NCBI RefSeq assembly: GCF_013343235.1
Contig: NZ_CP040094.1
Location: forward strand, 7,373,001 to 7,437,000
DNA: 64,000 bases
Source: Nostoc sp. TCL240-02
GTDB taxonomy: Bacteria > Cyanobacteriota > Cyanobacteriia > Cyanobacteriales > Nostocaceae
Direction: 5' to 3'
Below the pieces are notes generated by a model. The model ran no database searches. It had not been told where the DNA came from and saw nothing but the letters and a program-made list of their open reading frames with translations. This document shows, one piece after another, positions 35,501 to 44,501 of the stretch (position 1 is the first letter of the stretch; every line of letters starts with the position of its first letter). A program made the translations under genes and the position numbers.

Positions 35501-35849
35501 AAAGAAATGTATCTAGCGTTTTGAAGCGTGCGTTCCTTCTCCCTGCTAAATTGAGTAAATTAGGTGTAGTACTAGCCAAAAAATCGCGATCGCTTAATCA
35601 ACATTGTTAGTATACGCATCATATATGCTACTATTTGCTTGATATTATCATGCTGCGTTTTTCTTGCAATTTAGCATAGATGGATAACCTAATGGATTAT
35701 ACACCAGTCTATTTATTTCATAGCCTAGTTAGTTGGCAAAATGCGCCTTCGTATATTTACTTAACCTCCTACCAGAAAAAAATACCTCTCGGTTTTCCTC
35801 ATAAGCGGAGTCTTTATGCGTAGCCTTTTTTGGATAGGACTAACTGCTA
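35501..35849. other. Spacer between cca and the receiver gene
   Basis: AT-rich. One HIP1 site (about 35585) and a CATAAGCGGAGTCTTTATGC piece near 35799 are the only notable points. No gene seen. Confidence 0.5.
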
Positions 35850-36251
35850 ATGAATGGAAAGCCTTTAATTTTGGTTGTAGAACATAATCTACATGATTTA
35901 GAGCTACTTAATTCTCATCTAGGAATATTAAATTTTTCATGCATTTGTACCAAGCAAGGAGTGAGGGCTGTGATGTTAGCACAAACTCATCAACCAGATT
36001 TAATTCTACTAGATACGATGCTATGTAATTTGAGTGCTAACCGAGTCATTCATGACCTCAAACACAATTCAAAAACTGCTACTATCCCAATTATTGCAGT
36101 AACACCTTTAACAGAGGTACAAGATGATCAATCCACTATGCTTGCAGGATTTGATGATTGTATTACTAAACCCTATGATTTTAATCAATTAGAAGTGGTA
36201 ATCAGTCGGCATATTCAGTTTCAAAACTTAAGTATTCAATATTATAAGTAA
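35850..36251 (+). CDS. Stand-alone response regulator receiver
   Basis: This 133-residue protein is a single CheY-like receiver domain with no output domain. The phosphorylation Asp is D55 (LILLDTML), the switch Thr T85 (IIAVTPLT) and the conserved Lys K107 (ITKPYDF). The acidic pocket after strand 1 is EH (VVEHNLHD, E11-H12) instead of the usual DD or ED, so metal binding and phosphorylation may be altered. No histidine kinase gene is nearby. It could serve as a phosphorelay link or a motility or differentiation regulator; which one is not known. Confidence 0.88.
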   Translation: MNGKPLILVVEHNLHDLELLNSHLGILNFSCICTKQGVRAVMLAQTHQPDLILLDTMLCNLSANRVIHDLKHNSKTATIPIIAVTPLTEVQDDQSTMLAGFDDCITKPYDFNQLEVVISRHIQFQNLSIQYYK

Positions 36252-36466
36252 GTAAGCGTAAATAATTGTCGTTGGGATAAGGCAATAGGGTTTTAGCCTA
36301 GTTGATTTTTATTTACATAGTTTGATTTTATTTATTGTACCAACTTACTTAGTAGATGTTCAAGAAATAGACTGAGAGAGTTTTCTGTAGTTTTGCAATA
36401 TATTTATTACGAATTTATTTAAGCTAATTATCTAATTTTGGCAATGTAAAAGTTGTTAATCAATAA

Positions 36467-36598
36467 TTAATAAAGTCTCCCATTAACTACTGCATTGATG
36501 GTAATTGTTTGATGGGTAATCAGCTTATTTTGTGTCCAATAAGTGTAGGCATCGTCTGCATTTCCCAAAGCAGGAATAATATAGCTATGTTCATCCAA
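36467..36598 (-). other. 43-codon frame, probable gene remnant
   Basis: From a TTG at 36598 the minus strand encodes DEHSYIIPALGNADDAYTYW then TQNKLITHQTITINAVVNGRLY and stops. It has protein-like composition but no promoter or ribosome site and no recognised family, so it is reported only as a possible remnant. The spacer 36252-36466 holds nothing recognisable. Confidence 0.3.
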
Positions 36599-36664
36599 AT
36601 TATCCTCTGTTTAATATGTATAAAATATCACATTATAGTGTTGCCTACAAAATCGCTCGATACC

Positions 36665-36900
36665 TTATGGTGCAGCGAATAAGCAGACAGTTCCATATAT
36701 CTGCACCAAACACAAAGACTTCATCAACGGCTTGTTAGGATAACCGATCGCAGCCAGATCGCTGAGAATATGCACCGTCAACACCTTCAAAGGCGATCGC
36801 GTCAACAACGCTATAAATATGCTCCCAGTTTGTTCAAATAAAGTACGACGCAACTGTGCTTCTGCAATCCCAAAGCGCTTGCTAATTTCTGGTAAATCCC
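36665..36900 (-). other. Open frame fragment, probable remnant
   Basis: The minus strand is open from about 36900 (LIWDLPEISKRFGIAEAQLR) to 36665, ending TLFEQTG through GTVCLFAAP. The first part could be a helix-turn-helix-like stretch, but no start codon with a good ribosome site is seen and no family is recognised. It may be debris of a larger gene lost from this spacer. Confidence 0.3.
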
Positions 36901-37166
36901 AAATTAGGCATAGTCATTATTTCTTTAGGGATGTTTTCTCAGCTATTAGTCACTAGGAATGCGTCAACTACCTTTAGCGAGTTTTTATTTTTATGACCCT
37001 GAATGTCGAGTGTAATATTAGTCATATTGCTGAATACAATAAATCACACAGGAAATTCATAAATAGCAATTAATCAGCGTTAATTTAAAGATGACTTTAA
37101 AAATGGCTCAGTAGATATATTTTGTGAGAAAGTTAATACAAAGGTATATTCACTGATTTCAAATTC

Positions 37167-37649
37167 ATGGATTCTTTATCTATCAATTCCTTACTTGAAG
37201 AGTTGAAAAACCCCGATGCTACAGTCCGGGACAAAGCAACCAGAAAAATCTGGCGGATCTGGTTTCAGCAAAAGGGAATCTATGGGCTGGAAATAATTGA
37301 CCGTAGTCAAAAGTTACTGGATGCAGGTGAAATTGCTGAAGCTGAAACAGCGCTGACGGCACTAATTAAAGACCAGCCAGATTTTGCCGAAGCCTGGAAT
37401 CGTCGTGCTTTCCTCTATTACAGTATTGGTGATTATCAAAAATCTTTGGCAGATTGTCAGATGGTTGTACAAATAAATCCGATACATTTTGGGGCACTTC
37501 ACGGTATGGGGTTGTGTTATGCAGCACTAGGAGAATATGGTGAAGCTATCCGAGCTTTTAAACGTGCTTTAGAAATTCAGCCCTATTCACTAGTGAATCA
37601 AAAGTTGATTCTAGAATGTACATTTAGATTCAGCTACAACGGCAGATAG
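37167..37649 (+). CDS. Tetratricopeptide repeat protein
   Basis: This 160-residue protein has about three TPR units from residue 45: EIAEAETALTALIKDQPDFA with EAWNRRAFLYYSIGDYQKSL, then ADCQMVVQINPIHFGALHGM, and GLCYAALGEYGEAIRAFKRA. The N-terminal 40 residues (NSLLEELKNPDATVRDKATR KIWRIWF) are helical and basic. There is no signal peptide. TPRs form protein-binding scaffolds, so the gene probably encodes an adaptor. It is followed after 21 nt by the broken substrate-binding protein. The partner is unknown. Confidence 0.82.
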   Translation: MDSLSINSLLEELKNPDATVRDKATRKIWRIWFQQKGIYGLEIIDRSQKLLDAGEIAEAETALTALIKDQPDFAEAWNRRAFLYYSIGDYQKSLADCQMVVQINPIHFGALHGMGLCYAALGEYGEAIRAFKRALEIQPYSLVNQKLILECTFRFSYNGR

Positions 37650-37670
37650 GAGAAAGCATCATACTGTTTT

Positions 37671-38143
37671 ATGAATCTGTCATCACCCTCATCAACAGCA
37701 ATTCATCGCCTTAGTCGCCGCAATTTTATTCAATACGCTTCTATCTGGATTGGTAGCAGCGTTATTGCTGCTTGTACTAACAGCAACCAACCATCAACTA
37801 GCAATTCTCAGTTGGATAAAGTTACGTTAGGTAAAAACTGGATAGCACAAGCAGAACACGGCGAATTTTACCAGGTGATGGCCACTGGTATCTACAAAGA
37901 CTACGGTTTAGATGTCAATATCAAAATGAGTAACTTTCAGCTTTCCAGCGCTACTCAATTATTGATGGGGGGTACGGTAGATTTCTTTATGGCATTGATG
38001 CCGTGAACGCAATAGCACAAAGTATTCCCAAAATTACAGTCGCAGCAATTTTCCAGAAAAACCCCTGGTGTCTTATTACACATCCCAACCCAGCAATTAA
38101 AATCCTTGCCTACTTCAAAGGCAAACCAATTTATATTAAATAA
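37671..38143 (+). pseudogene. NMT1/SsuA-like ABC substrate-binding protein, frameshifted and truncated
   Basis: The N-terminus has a twin-arginine plus lipobox export signal (LSRRNFIQYASIWIGSSVIA then AC), followed by KVTLGKNWIAQAEHGEFYQV and GIYKDYGLDVNIKM, typical of nitrate/sulfonate/pyrimidine-precursor binding proteins. The first frame ends at 38006 after DFFMALMP. The -1/+2 frame continues the family sequence as DAVNAIAQSIPKITVAAIFQ then KNPWCLITHPN, so one base is missing near 37990. The restored reading stops at 38143, about half the normal length. The gene is therefore dead in two ways. It precedes an FAD oxidoreductase gene, whose original transport partner may have been this protein. 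Confidence 0.85.
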
Positions 38144-38251
38144 GTGGCATGAAAGTGCTGTAAAAAATGAGAATTAAAATTTAAAAACACAGAGGAGTTA
38201 ATTCTCTGCAAACCCGTGCGTCCCTATGCGTCAAAAAAAGGATATAAAACT

Positions 38252-39598
38252 ATGACGATAAAATTGGATGCCCTGATTAATTCTCTAGAAGGTATAGAAA
38301 CCATTACTGATTCTGCCCAAGTAGCAAAATTATCCCAGGATTATCACAACTTTAGCCCGGTACTGATACCGAAACTAGAGGGAAAAGTCGGGGATATTGT
38401 AGTCCGTCCCGCCAATGAAGCAGAGGTTTTAAAAGTTGCAGCCGCCTGTGCGAAAAACCGTATACCCGTGACAGTGAGGGGTGCGGGAACAGGAAATTAT
38501 GGGCAATGCGTACCCTTACATGGTGGCGTAATTTTAGATATGACGCGGATGCAAGGGATTCCTTGGGTAAAACCGGGGGTGGCGCGGGTAGAAGCCGGCG
38601 TGAAGTTAGCGGCTTTGGATAAAAAAGCCAGAGAGATTGGCTGGGAAATTCGGATGGCACCCTCGACTTACCGCACAGCGACAATTGGCGGATTTATTGC
38701 TGGGGGAAGTGGGGGTGTTGGCTCGATCCAATATGGGTTACTAAGCGATCGCGGTAATATCTTAGCAGTGCGAGTAATAACTGTAGAAGATGAACCTCGT
38801 GCGATCGAATTACGCGGTGATGATGTACACAAGGTGAATCATGCTTGGGGAATTAACGGCATCATTACCGAAGTAGAAATCCCATTGGGGCCAGCCTATC
38901 CTTGGGCAGAAGTTATTGTCACATTTGACGACTTTATGACAGCAGCAAAATTTGGTCAGGCTCTTGGTAATGCTGATGGCATGATTAAAAAGTTGATTTC
39001 TGTCTTTGCATCCCCAATACCCCAATACTTTCACACCCTACAACAGTACATTCCTGAAGGAACTCACGCAGTATCTTTGATAATTGCTGAATCGAGTTTG
39101 GAATTCTTACCGGGTTTTGTGCAGCAATACGGCGGCCAAATTACTTATGAAAAACCAGCCGAGGAAGCAGCCAAAGGAACACATTTAATAGAATTTAGCT
39201 GGAACCACACTACCTTACATGCCCGGAGTGTAGATACTACAATCACCTACTTACAAAGTATGTTCCCTAGCGCTCGCAGTTTGCAAGTGGTAGAGCAGTT
39301 ATATCATCACTTTGGCGATGAAGTTATGATGCATTTAGAATTTTTTCGCCTCAACGGTGCTGTAGTTCCTGCTGGTTTGCAACTTGTTCGCTACACCACA
39401 GAAGAACGCCTCAATGAAATTATTCGCTATCACGAAGAACAAGGTGTAAATATTGGCAATCCACACACGTATATTATGGAAGACGGAGGCAGAAAAGTTA
39501 TTGCTCCTGAACAGTTAAAATTTAAAGAAATAGTTGACCCATATCGGTTGATGAATCCTGGTAAAAGCAAGGTTATTCAATTACCAATTCAAAATTAG
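38252..39598 (+). CDS. FAD-binding oxidoreductase (GlcD/PCMH type)
   Basis: This 448-residue protein has a PCMH-type FAD-binding domain: DIVVRPANEAEVLKVAAACA, the pyrophosphate loop RGAGTGNYGQCVPLHGGVIL, RVEAGVKLAALDKKAREIGW, then STYRTATIGGFIAGGSGGVG and SIQYG. The C-terminal half ends with PYRLMNPGKSK, the usual family terminus. It probably oxidises a hydroxy acid or related substrate, but no 4Fe-4S partner is present. The ATG at 38252 follows AAAAAAAGGATAT; the frame opens earlier at 38216 without a comparable site. It lies 109 nt after the broken binding protein in the same direction. The substrate is unknown. Confidence 0.87.
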   Translation: MTIKLDALINSLEGIETITDSAQVAKLSQDYHNFSPVLIPKLEGKVGDIVVRPANEAEVLKVAAACAKNRIPVTVRGAGTGNYGQCVPLHGGVILDMTRMQGIPWVKPGVARVEAGVKLAALDKKAREIGWEIRMAPSTYRTATIGGFIAGGSGGVGSIQYGLLSDRGNILAVRVITVEDEPRAIELRGDDVHKVNHAWGINGIITEVEIPLGPAYPWAEVIVTFDDFMTAAKFGQALGNADGMIKKLISVFASPIPQYFHTLQQYIPEGTHAVSLIIAESSLEFLPGFVQQYGGQITYEKPAEEAAKGTHLIEFSWNHTTLHARSVDTTITYLQSMFPSARSLQVVEQLYHHFGDEVMMHLEFFRLNGAVVPAGLQLVRYTTEERLNEIIRYHEEQGVNIGNPHTYIMEDGGRKVIAPEQLKFKEIVDPYRLMNPGKSKVIQLPIQN

Positions 39599-39726
39599 CA
39601 ATCTACAGAAACACATACAGCAGACTTCAAGTTGGGTGTTATATACAAGCTAAGTTAATAAAGCGTGTTTTAGTTCTGCCCTTTTTGGCTCCTTAATTCT
39701 GCTGTATCAAAACTTTCTCTTTAATA

Positions 39727-40554
39727 ATGAACACTGAAATAAACTCTAGAATACCTGTTGCTTTAACCATTGCTGGTTCAGATAGTGGTGGTGGTGCAGG
39801 AATTCAAGCTGATTTACGCACCTTTGCTTTTCACTGTGTCCACGGTACTAGCGCCATAACCTGCGTCACGGCACAAAACACTCTAGGAGTGAAAAGGGTC
39901 GATGCTATAGCAACAGAGGCTGTTGTGGCGCAAATTCAGGCAGTAGTTGAGGATATTGGCGTACAATCTGCCAAAACCGGAATGTTGCTCAATCAGGAAA
40001 TTATTTTTGCTGTTGCCCAGCAGGTGGAAGCTTTAGAAATCGAGAATCTAGTAGTTGATCCAGTAATGGTGTCACGTACAGGGGCACAATTGATTGATGA
40101 TGATGCTGTGAAGACTCTATCCCATACCCTGATTCCCAAGGCAGTTATCATCACGCCGAATCGCTACGAGACCCAGATTTTGAGTGGGTTACAAATTAAT
40201 TCCTTGGAGGATATGCAAGCTGCTGCTGAAATTATTCACAAGACTTTACGGACGAAGGCTGTTTTAGTCAAGGGCGGCGGTATGCAGGGAGATTTGCGTG
40301 GCGTTGATATCTGGTTTGATGGGGACAAGTTGGAAGTTTTGACTTGCCAGCAAGTAGAGACAAAAAATACTCACGGTACTGGTTGTACACTATCAGCTGC
40401 GATCGCTGCTAATCTGGCTAAGGGAAATGACTTGTGGTCGTCAGTGCAACAGGCTAAGGAGTATGTGACTACTGCACTCACTTACGCCTTAGATATTGGC
40501 AAAGGGCAAGGTCCTGTAGGACACTTCTTCCCAATTGTGGGGACTAGAGACTAG
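39727..40554 (+). CDS. thiD: Hydroxymethylpyrimidine/phosphomethylpyrimidine kinase
   Basis: This 275-residue ribokinase-fold enzyme of thiamine synthesis phosphorylates HMP and HMP-P. The N-terminus is ALTIAGSDSGGGAGIQADLR, then VHGTSAITCVTAQNTLGV, VVDPVMVSRTGAQLIDDDAV, TPNRYETQILSG, and the anion-hole/catalytic block NTHGTGCTLSAAIAANLAKG. Length is normal. No TPP riboswitch is apparent in the 128-nt upstream spacer. It is followed by a heptamer repeat array; the next gene is unrelated. Assignment is very strong. Confidence 0.96.
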   Translation: MNTEINSRIPVALTIAGSDSGGGAGIQADLRTFAFHCVHGTSAITCVTAQNTLGVKRVDAIATEAVVAQIQAVVEDIGVQSAKTGMLLNQEIIFAVAQQVEALEIENLVVDPVMVSRTGAQLIDDDAVKTLSHTLIPKAVIITPNRYETQILSGLQINSLEDMQAAAEIIHKTLRTKAVLVKGGGMQGDLRGVDIWFDGDKLEVLTCQQVETKNTHGTGCTLSAAIAANLAKGNDLWSSVQQAKEYVTTALTYALDIGKGQGPVGHFFPIVGTRD

Positions 40555-40626
40555 GGACTGGGGACTGGGGACTGGGGACTGGGAAGATTAACCAATCCCC
40601 AATTCCCAATCCCCAATCCCCAATCC
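40545..40626. repeat. Heptamer arrays GGGACTG and CCAATCC type
   Basis: Four to five GGGGACT units (from 40545) are followed by their loosely complementary CCCAATC units (to about 40626). They overlap the last codons of thiD and can fold. Such arrays are common between Nostoc genes. Confidence 0.75.
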
Positions 40627-40750
40627 CTCATAATAAATCTTTGCCCTTTCGGAATTTTTCTATTATTCTTGGGCATAGTTTCAGGGCTGACTATCTCTGT
40701 TAGCATCTCTGTACGATCTACTTACCTTGATTTTTAATACCAAGCCACCG

Positions 40751-41359
40751 ATGCGAACAACCATAGGTTCTGTTCACAGAAATTCGCCAACACCGACTAC
40801 TCAAGCCTACCCTCCCTCTGTACCATTATCTGTATACAGAGAATTGTCAGCAGAGTTGCAAGCAGCACAGGCGAGGCTAAATGCACTCACTACCCAAAAT
40901 CAGCAACTAACACAAGAAAATCAACTATTACGCCAAGAAATTGTCAAAGTTGTTGATTCTTTTTCTCATTTGCAAAATTTTGTCGATTCCCATGTTACGC
41001 CCAGCTATCAGCAAGCCACCCAAGCTTCTAGCAATGTGAAAAGCGCCGCGAAAGTACCAGTAAATCAAGCGCCTCCACGCCAGCAGGTTGCTCATCCGCG
41101 TCCACCTGTTGTCTCCAAAGCTCCACCCGGAAAAAGCCGCCGTCAAAACTTTGCAACACCTGTAATGGAAATTAATTTCCCTATACAAGAACCAGGTTTT
41201 ATAGAAGAGCAACAAGTAAGTTATTATTCCACTACTGAGTCAGATCCCAAGGGACTCAATGGCTGGTGGTTAATTATCACCATTTTGCTAATTATGCTTA
41301 CTGCCTTTAGCGCTGGATATTTCGTTGTACGTCCTTTGTTTGAACATCAGAAACGTTAG
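40751..41359 (+). CDS. Cyanobacterial coiled-coil protein with C-terminal membrane anchor
   Basis: This 202-residue protein, from the ATG at 40751, is not recognised. Residues 28-75 form a Gln/Leu coiled coil (YRELSAELQAAQARLNALTT then QNQQLTQENQLLRQEIV). The middle is Pro-, Ala- and Lys-rich and disordered. A C-terminal membrane helix (WWLIITILLIMLTAFSAGYF) is followed by a few basic residues, so it is probably tail-anchored with the coiled coil in the cytoplasm. The thiD gene is 200 nt upstream and glnB about 350 nt downstream; no functional link is evident. Confidence 0.65.
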   Translation: MRTTIGSVHRNSPTPTTQAYPPSVPLSVYRELSAELQAAQARLNALTTQNQQLTQENQLLRQEIVKVVDSFSHLQNFVDSHVTPSYQQATQASSNVKSAAKVPVNQAPPRQQVAHPRPPVVSKAPPGKSRRQNFATPVMEINFPIQEPGFIEEQQVSYYSTTESDPKGLNGWWLIITILLIMLTAFSAGYFVVRPLFEHQKR

Positions 41360-41597
41360 TTGACACTCCCACAGTCAGCAGCAGGCTAACGAACAATTTC
41401 TCTGTAATCACTCTCTAAGATATTTGAAGATATCTGCTAAATAGCGGAATTTATCTATTTTTAGGTTATAAAAGCTACATAATATGCTAGCTTGACAGCA
41501 AATTCTTTATATTAGAACCTCAAAGATTATTTAATTAATAAATCCTTGCTGGTTCTCATATCTCAAACATCAAGCAAAGAATCTACACTTTAAAAAA

Positions 41598-41611
41598 GTG
41601 GTAATTATTAC
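41598..41611 (+). promoter_or_regulatory. Possible NtcA site upstream of glnB
   Basis: GTGGTAATTATTAC fits GTG-N8-TAC, one base off the NtcA consensus GTA-N8-TAC. It lies 95 bp before glnB. A good TAN3T -10 box at the usual 22-bp distance is not obvious, so support is modest. The rest of the spacer 41360-41705 is AT-rich with no gene. Confidence 0.35.
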
Positions 41612-41687
41612 ATATCTTTTAGGAAAAGCACTGGTAGTTACAGCTTCAGACAAAGGATCTGGTTAGATATATAAACGAAGCTAGTAG

Positions 41688-42044
<357 letters not shown>

Positions 42045-42126
42045 AAAAGTTATGAGTTAAGAGTTATGGGTTGTGAGTCAGGACTAAATGAATGAAGATT
42101 TAACAGAATTCATAAATCCTACTCTT

Positions 42127-42154
42127 GTAGAGACGCGATTAATCGCGTCTCTAC
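42127..42154. terminator. Perfect 28-bp palindrome between glnB and rdgB
   Basis: Each 14-bp arm reads GTAGAGACGCGATT from its end. The same family occurs at 10674-10703 and 62702-62734, always at gene ends. It sits 3 bp from the end of rdgB and 83 bp after glnB, so it probably acts as a shared terminator or processing site. Confidence 0.6.
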
Positions 42155-42156
42155 TC

Positions 42157-42735
42157 CTAACTCCTAACTCTCTCCAGTTGGGGGAGTAAAGCTGTAAAAG
42201 CCTTGCCTCGATGACTTATTGAACCCTTCAACTCTCGTGTCATCTCAGCAAAAGTCAATTGCAACTCTTGCACATAAAAAATTGGATCGTACCCGAAACC
42301 ACCATCACCACGAGGTGCGTGAAGAATTTCACCACGACAAATACCTTCAGATTCTAATGCGATCGCACCATCAGGACGAGCGATCGCTACTGCACAAACA
42401 AATTGTGCTTGTCGATTTACCTCGTTGCCTAATTCTTTCAATAACCTAACAATCCGTTCTGAGTCCGTTTTGGCGTAACGTGCAGAATAAACCCCTGGTG
42501 CGCCATTTAGAGCATCTACTTGCAAACCCGAATCATCAGCAATCGCCCAGTTCCCCGTAGCTTTAGCAATTTGTGATGCTTTCAAACAAGCATTAGCGGC
42601 AAAGGTTTCGCCCGTCTCTTCAATATCTAATTCTTCAGGTTTGAGGGTTAATTCCCAACCAGAATTTTCCAGGTAAGCCTGCATTTCTCGCAACTTACCT
42701 GGATTTCCTGTAGCTACTACAAGTAATTTGGTCAT
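42157..42735 (-). CDS. rdgB: XTP/dITP diphosphatase (RdgB/HAM1)
   Basis: This 192-residue house-cleaning enzyme hydrolyses non-canonical purine triphosphates. It has the N-terminal ATGNPGKLREMQAYL, the catalytic region EETGETFAANACLKASQIAK, WAIADDSGLQVDALNGAPGV and YSARYA, then GDGGFGYDPIFYV and SHRGKAF. All family residues appear present. Length is normal. Upstream are GGTCATT-type repeats shared with the phosphohexomutase end. Assignment is strong. Confidence 0.95.
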   Translation of the reverse strand: MTKLLVVATGNPGKLREMQAYLENSGWELTLKPEELDIEETGETFAANACLKASQIAKATGNWAIADDSGLQVDALNGAPGVYSARYAKTDSERIVRLLKELGNEVNRQAQFVCAVAIARPDGAIALESEGICRGEILHAPRGDGGFGYDPIFYVQELQLTFAEMTRELKGSISHRGKAFTALLPQLERVRS

Positions 42736-42808
42736 TGGTAATTAGTCATTGGTCATTGGTAATTAGTCATTGGTCATTTACCAAGGACAAAGGACAAATG
42801 ACTAATGA
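42731..42808. repeat. Tandem ATTAGTCATTGGTC and inverted copies
   Basis: Two or three units of TTGGTAATTAGTCA (42733-42778) are followed by the inverted ATGACTAATGACTAAT (42796-42811). A similar CAATGACTAATGACTAA run is at 63609-63628. It fills the gap between rdgB and the phosphohexomutase gene. Confidence 0.7.
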
Positions 42809-42821
42809 CTAATAATAAATT

Positions 42822-44258
42822 TTACCCCGCCCACTGTTTCGCCCAAGCAAGAGTTTGATGCACTTGCTCAATTGTCGAGGCTTCGCAGTAGAGGCGTAAA
42901 ACTGGTTCAGTCCCGCTAAACCGAATCATTAACCAGCTTTTATCAGCGAGGCGATATTTGTAGCCGTCAATTGTTTGGCAATCAATTACTGCTAACCCGG
43001 CAATTTCTGTTAAGGGTTTGGTTTGCAGTTGTTGCAAAAGACGCGATCGCACTTCCATACTTGCTAAGGGTAAATCAATGCGATCGTAAGCTGAGATAAA
43101 CCCTGTCTGTTTTTGCAAATAGCGATTATACTCGCCTAAATCCAAACCAGATTCTACAATCGCCTCTAGGACGTACAATGCTGACAGCAGGGCATCGCGT
43201 TCGGGAATATGGCTGCCATAGCCAATTCCTCCCGATTCTTCGCCACCTAGCAACACTTTTGCTACTAACATTCTGTCAGCAATGTATTTATAACCAACTG
43301 CTGTCTCAAATACTGACAGGTTATGCAGTGCTGCTACAAGGGGCATCAAGTCGGAACCACTGACAGTTTTGACTATTTCTCCAGTAAAACCGCGCCGCAG
43401 GGTTAAATGGTCGATCAATATCGGGATTAAGACTTGGGAACTTAGGAAGTTTGCTTCTCCATCTACTGCTGCAATGCGATCGCAGTCTCCATCAAATACC
43501 AACCCCACTGTTAAACCTGATTTATCGGTTTCTCGGTGAGCTTTGATGACTCCAAATAACTTTGAAAGGTATTTAGGTAAGGGTTCCGGCGCACCGCCAC
43601 CAAAGAGGGGGTCACGTTCTGAGTTGATTTCTTTGACTTGATTGCCTAGTAGTCTCGCCAATCCGCCAGCCGCAGCGCCATGCATAACATCTGCAAATAA
43701 TGTCAGTTTGCCAGATGCGATCGCTTCTCGAAGTTTGGCAATATCAACTTTACGTTCTAGCGCTTGGGTATAACTGGGCCAAGGATCAAATTTTTCTTGC
43801 TTGCCTGGGGTCGCTGCTAGAGGTACTCCCACTGACAACTGCTCTTCTATCTTTTTTGTGACTTCTGACGGTACTGATCCACCAAAATAACCCTTGACTT
43901 TTAAACCCAAATATTTACCAGGATTATGGCTGGCTGTAATTACCAGCGCCCCTAAAGCATTGAGTTCTTTTGCTGCCCAACTATAAGCTGGGGTTGGGGC
44001 ATAGCTCTCGCTCAGTAGCACATCAAATCCGACAGCAGAGACAGTATCGGCAACAGCACGAGCAAAGTCTTCAGCCATGAATCGGCGATCGTAACCGACA
44101 ATTATTGTCCGGCTACCCACCGTAGAAAAATATGTATCATATAATACTTTTGCGGCAACTGGCGCGACCAGGGCTAGGCGTTCAAAGGTGAACTCGTCAC
44201 CAATAATGCCCCGCCAGCCGTCTGTACCAAACTTGATTGAGTTAGTTACAACTGGCAT
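42822..44258 (-). CDS. Phosphoglucomutase/phosphomannomutase family
   Basis: This 478-residue alpha-D-phosphohexomutase starts IKFGTDGWRGIIGDEFTFER. The phosphoserine loop is ALVITASHNPGKYLGLK (S109 region). The metal loop is LVFDGDCDRIAAVDGEANFL, the sugar loop GGEESGGIGYGSHIPERDAL, and the phosphate loop RFSGTEPVLRLYCEA. All four active-site loops are present, so it is likely active. It belongs to the group often acting on glucose- or mannose-1/6-phosphates; the exact sugar is not certain. A single-gene unit. Confidence 0.93.
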   Translation of the reverse strand: MPVVTNSIKFGTDGWRGIIGDEFTFERLALVAPVAAKVLYDTYFSTVGSRTIIVGYDRRFMAEDFARAVADTVSAVGFDVLLSESYAPTPAYSWAAKELNALGALVITASHNPGKYLGLKVKGYFGGSVPSEVTKKIEEQLSVGVPLAATPGKQEKFDPWPSYTQALERKVDIAKLREAIASGKLTLFADVMHGAAAGGLARLLGNQVKEINSERDPLFGGGAPEPLPKYLSKLFGVIKAHRETDKSGLTVGLVFDGDCDRIAAVDGEANFLSSQVLIPILIDHLTLRRGFTGEIVKTVSGSDLMPLVAALHNLSVFETAVGYKYIADRMLVAKVLLGGEESGGIGYGSHIPERDALLSALYVLEAIVESGLDLGEYNRYLQKQTGFISAYDRIDLPLASMEVRSRLLQQLQTKPLTEIAGLAVIDCQTIDGYKYRLADKSWLMIRFSGTEPVLRLYCEASTIEQVHQTLAWAKQWAG

Positions 44259-44501
44259 CTAAGTATCCTAACTGTCTACTTGAGGATTCTAGCATTTATA
44301 CAGTGTGCAGAGTAAAAAAAGAATCTAGTAAAAATATGTACTAAATAATATTCAACACAAAGGCGAGCAAATTTATGTAATGAACTGCGTAGACGACAGT
44401 GATTTGTAGTCAGACAGCGCCTTTTGGCTCACAATTAAAATCCGCTTTCGTAGATTTTTCATATAGTATCTACGCAGGCTTAGTTTATGTAGTAGGGAAT
44501 T

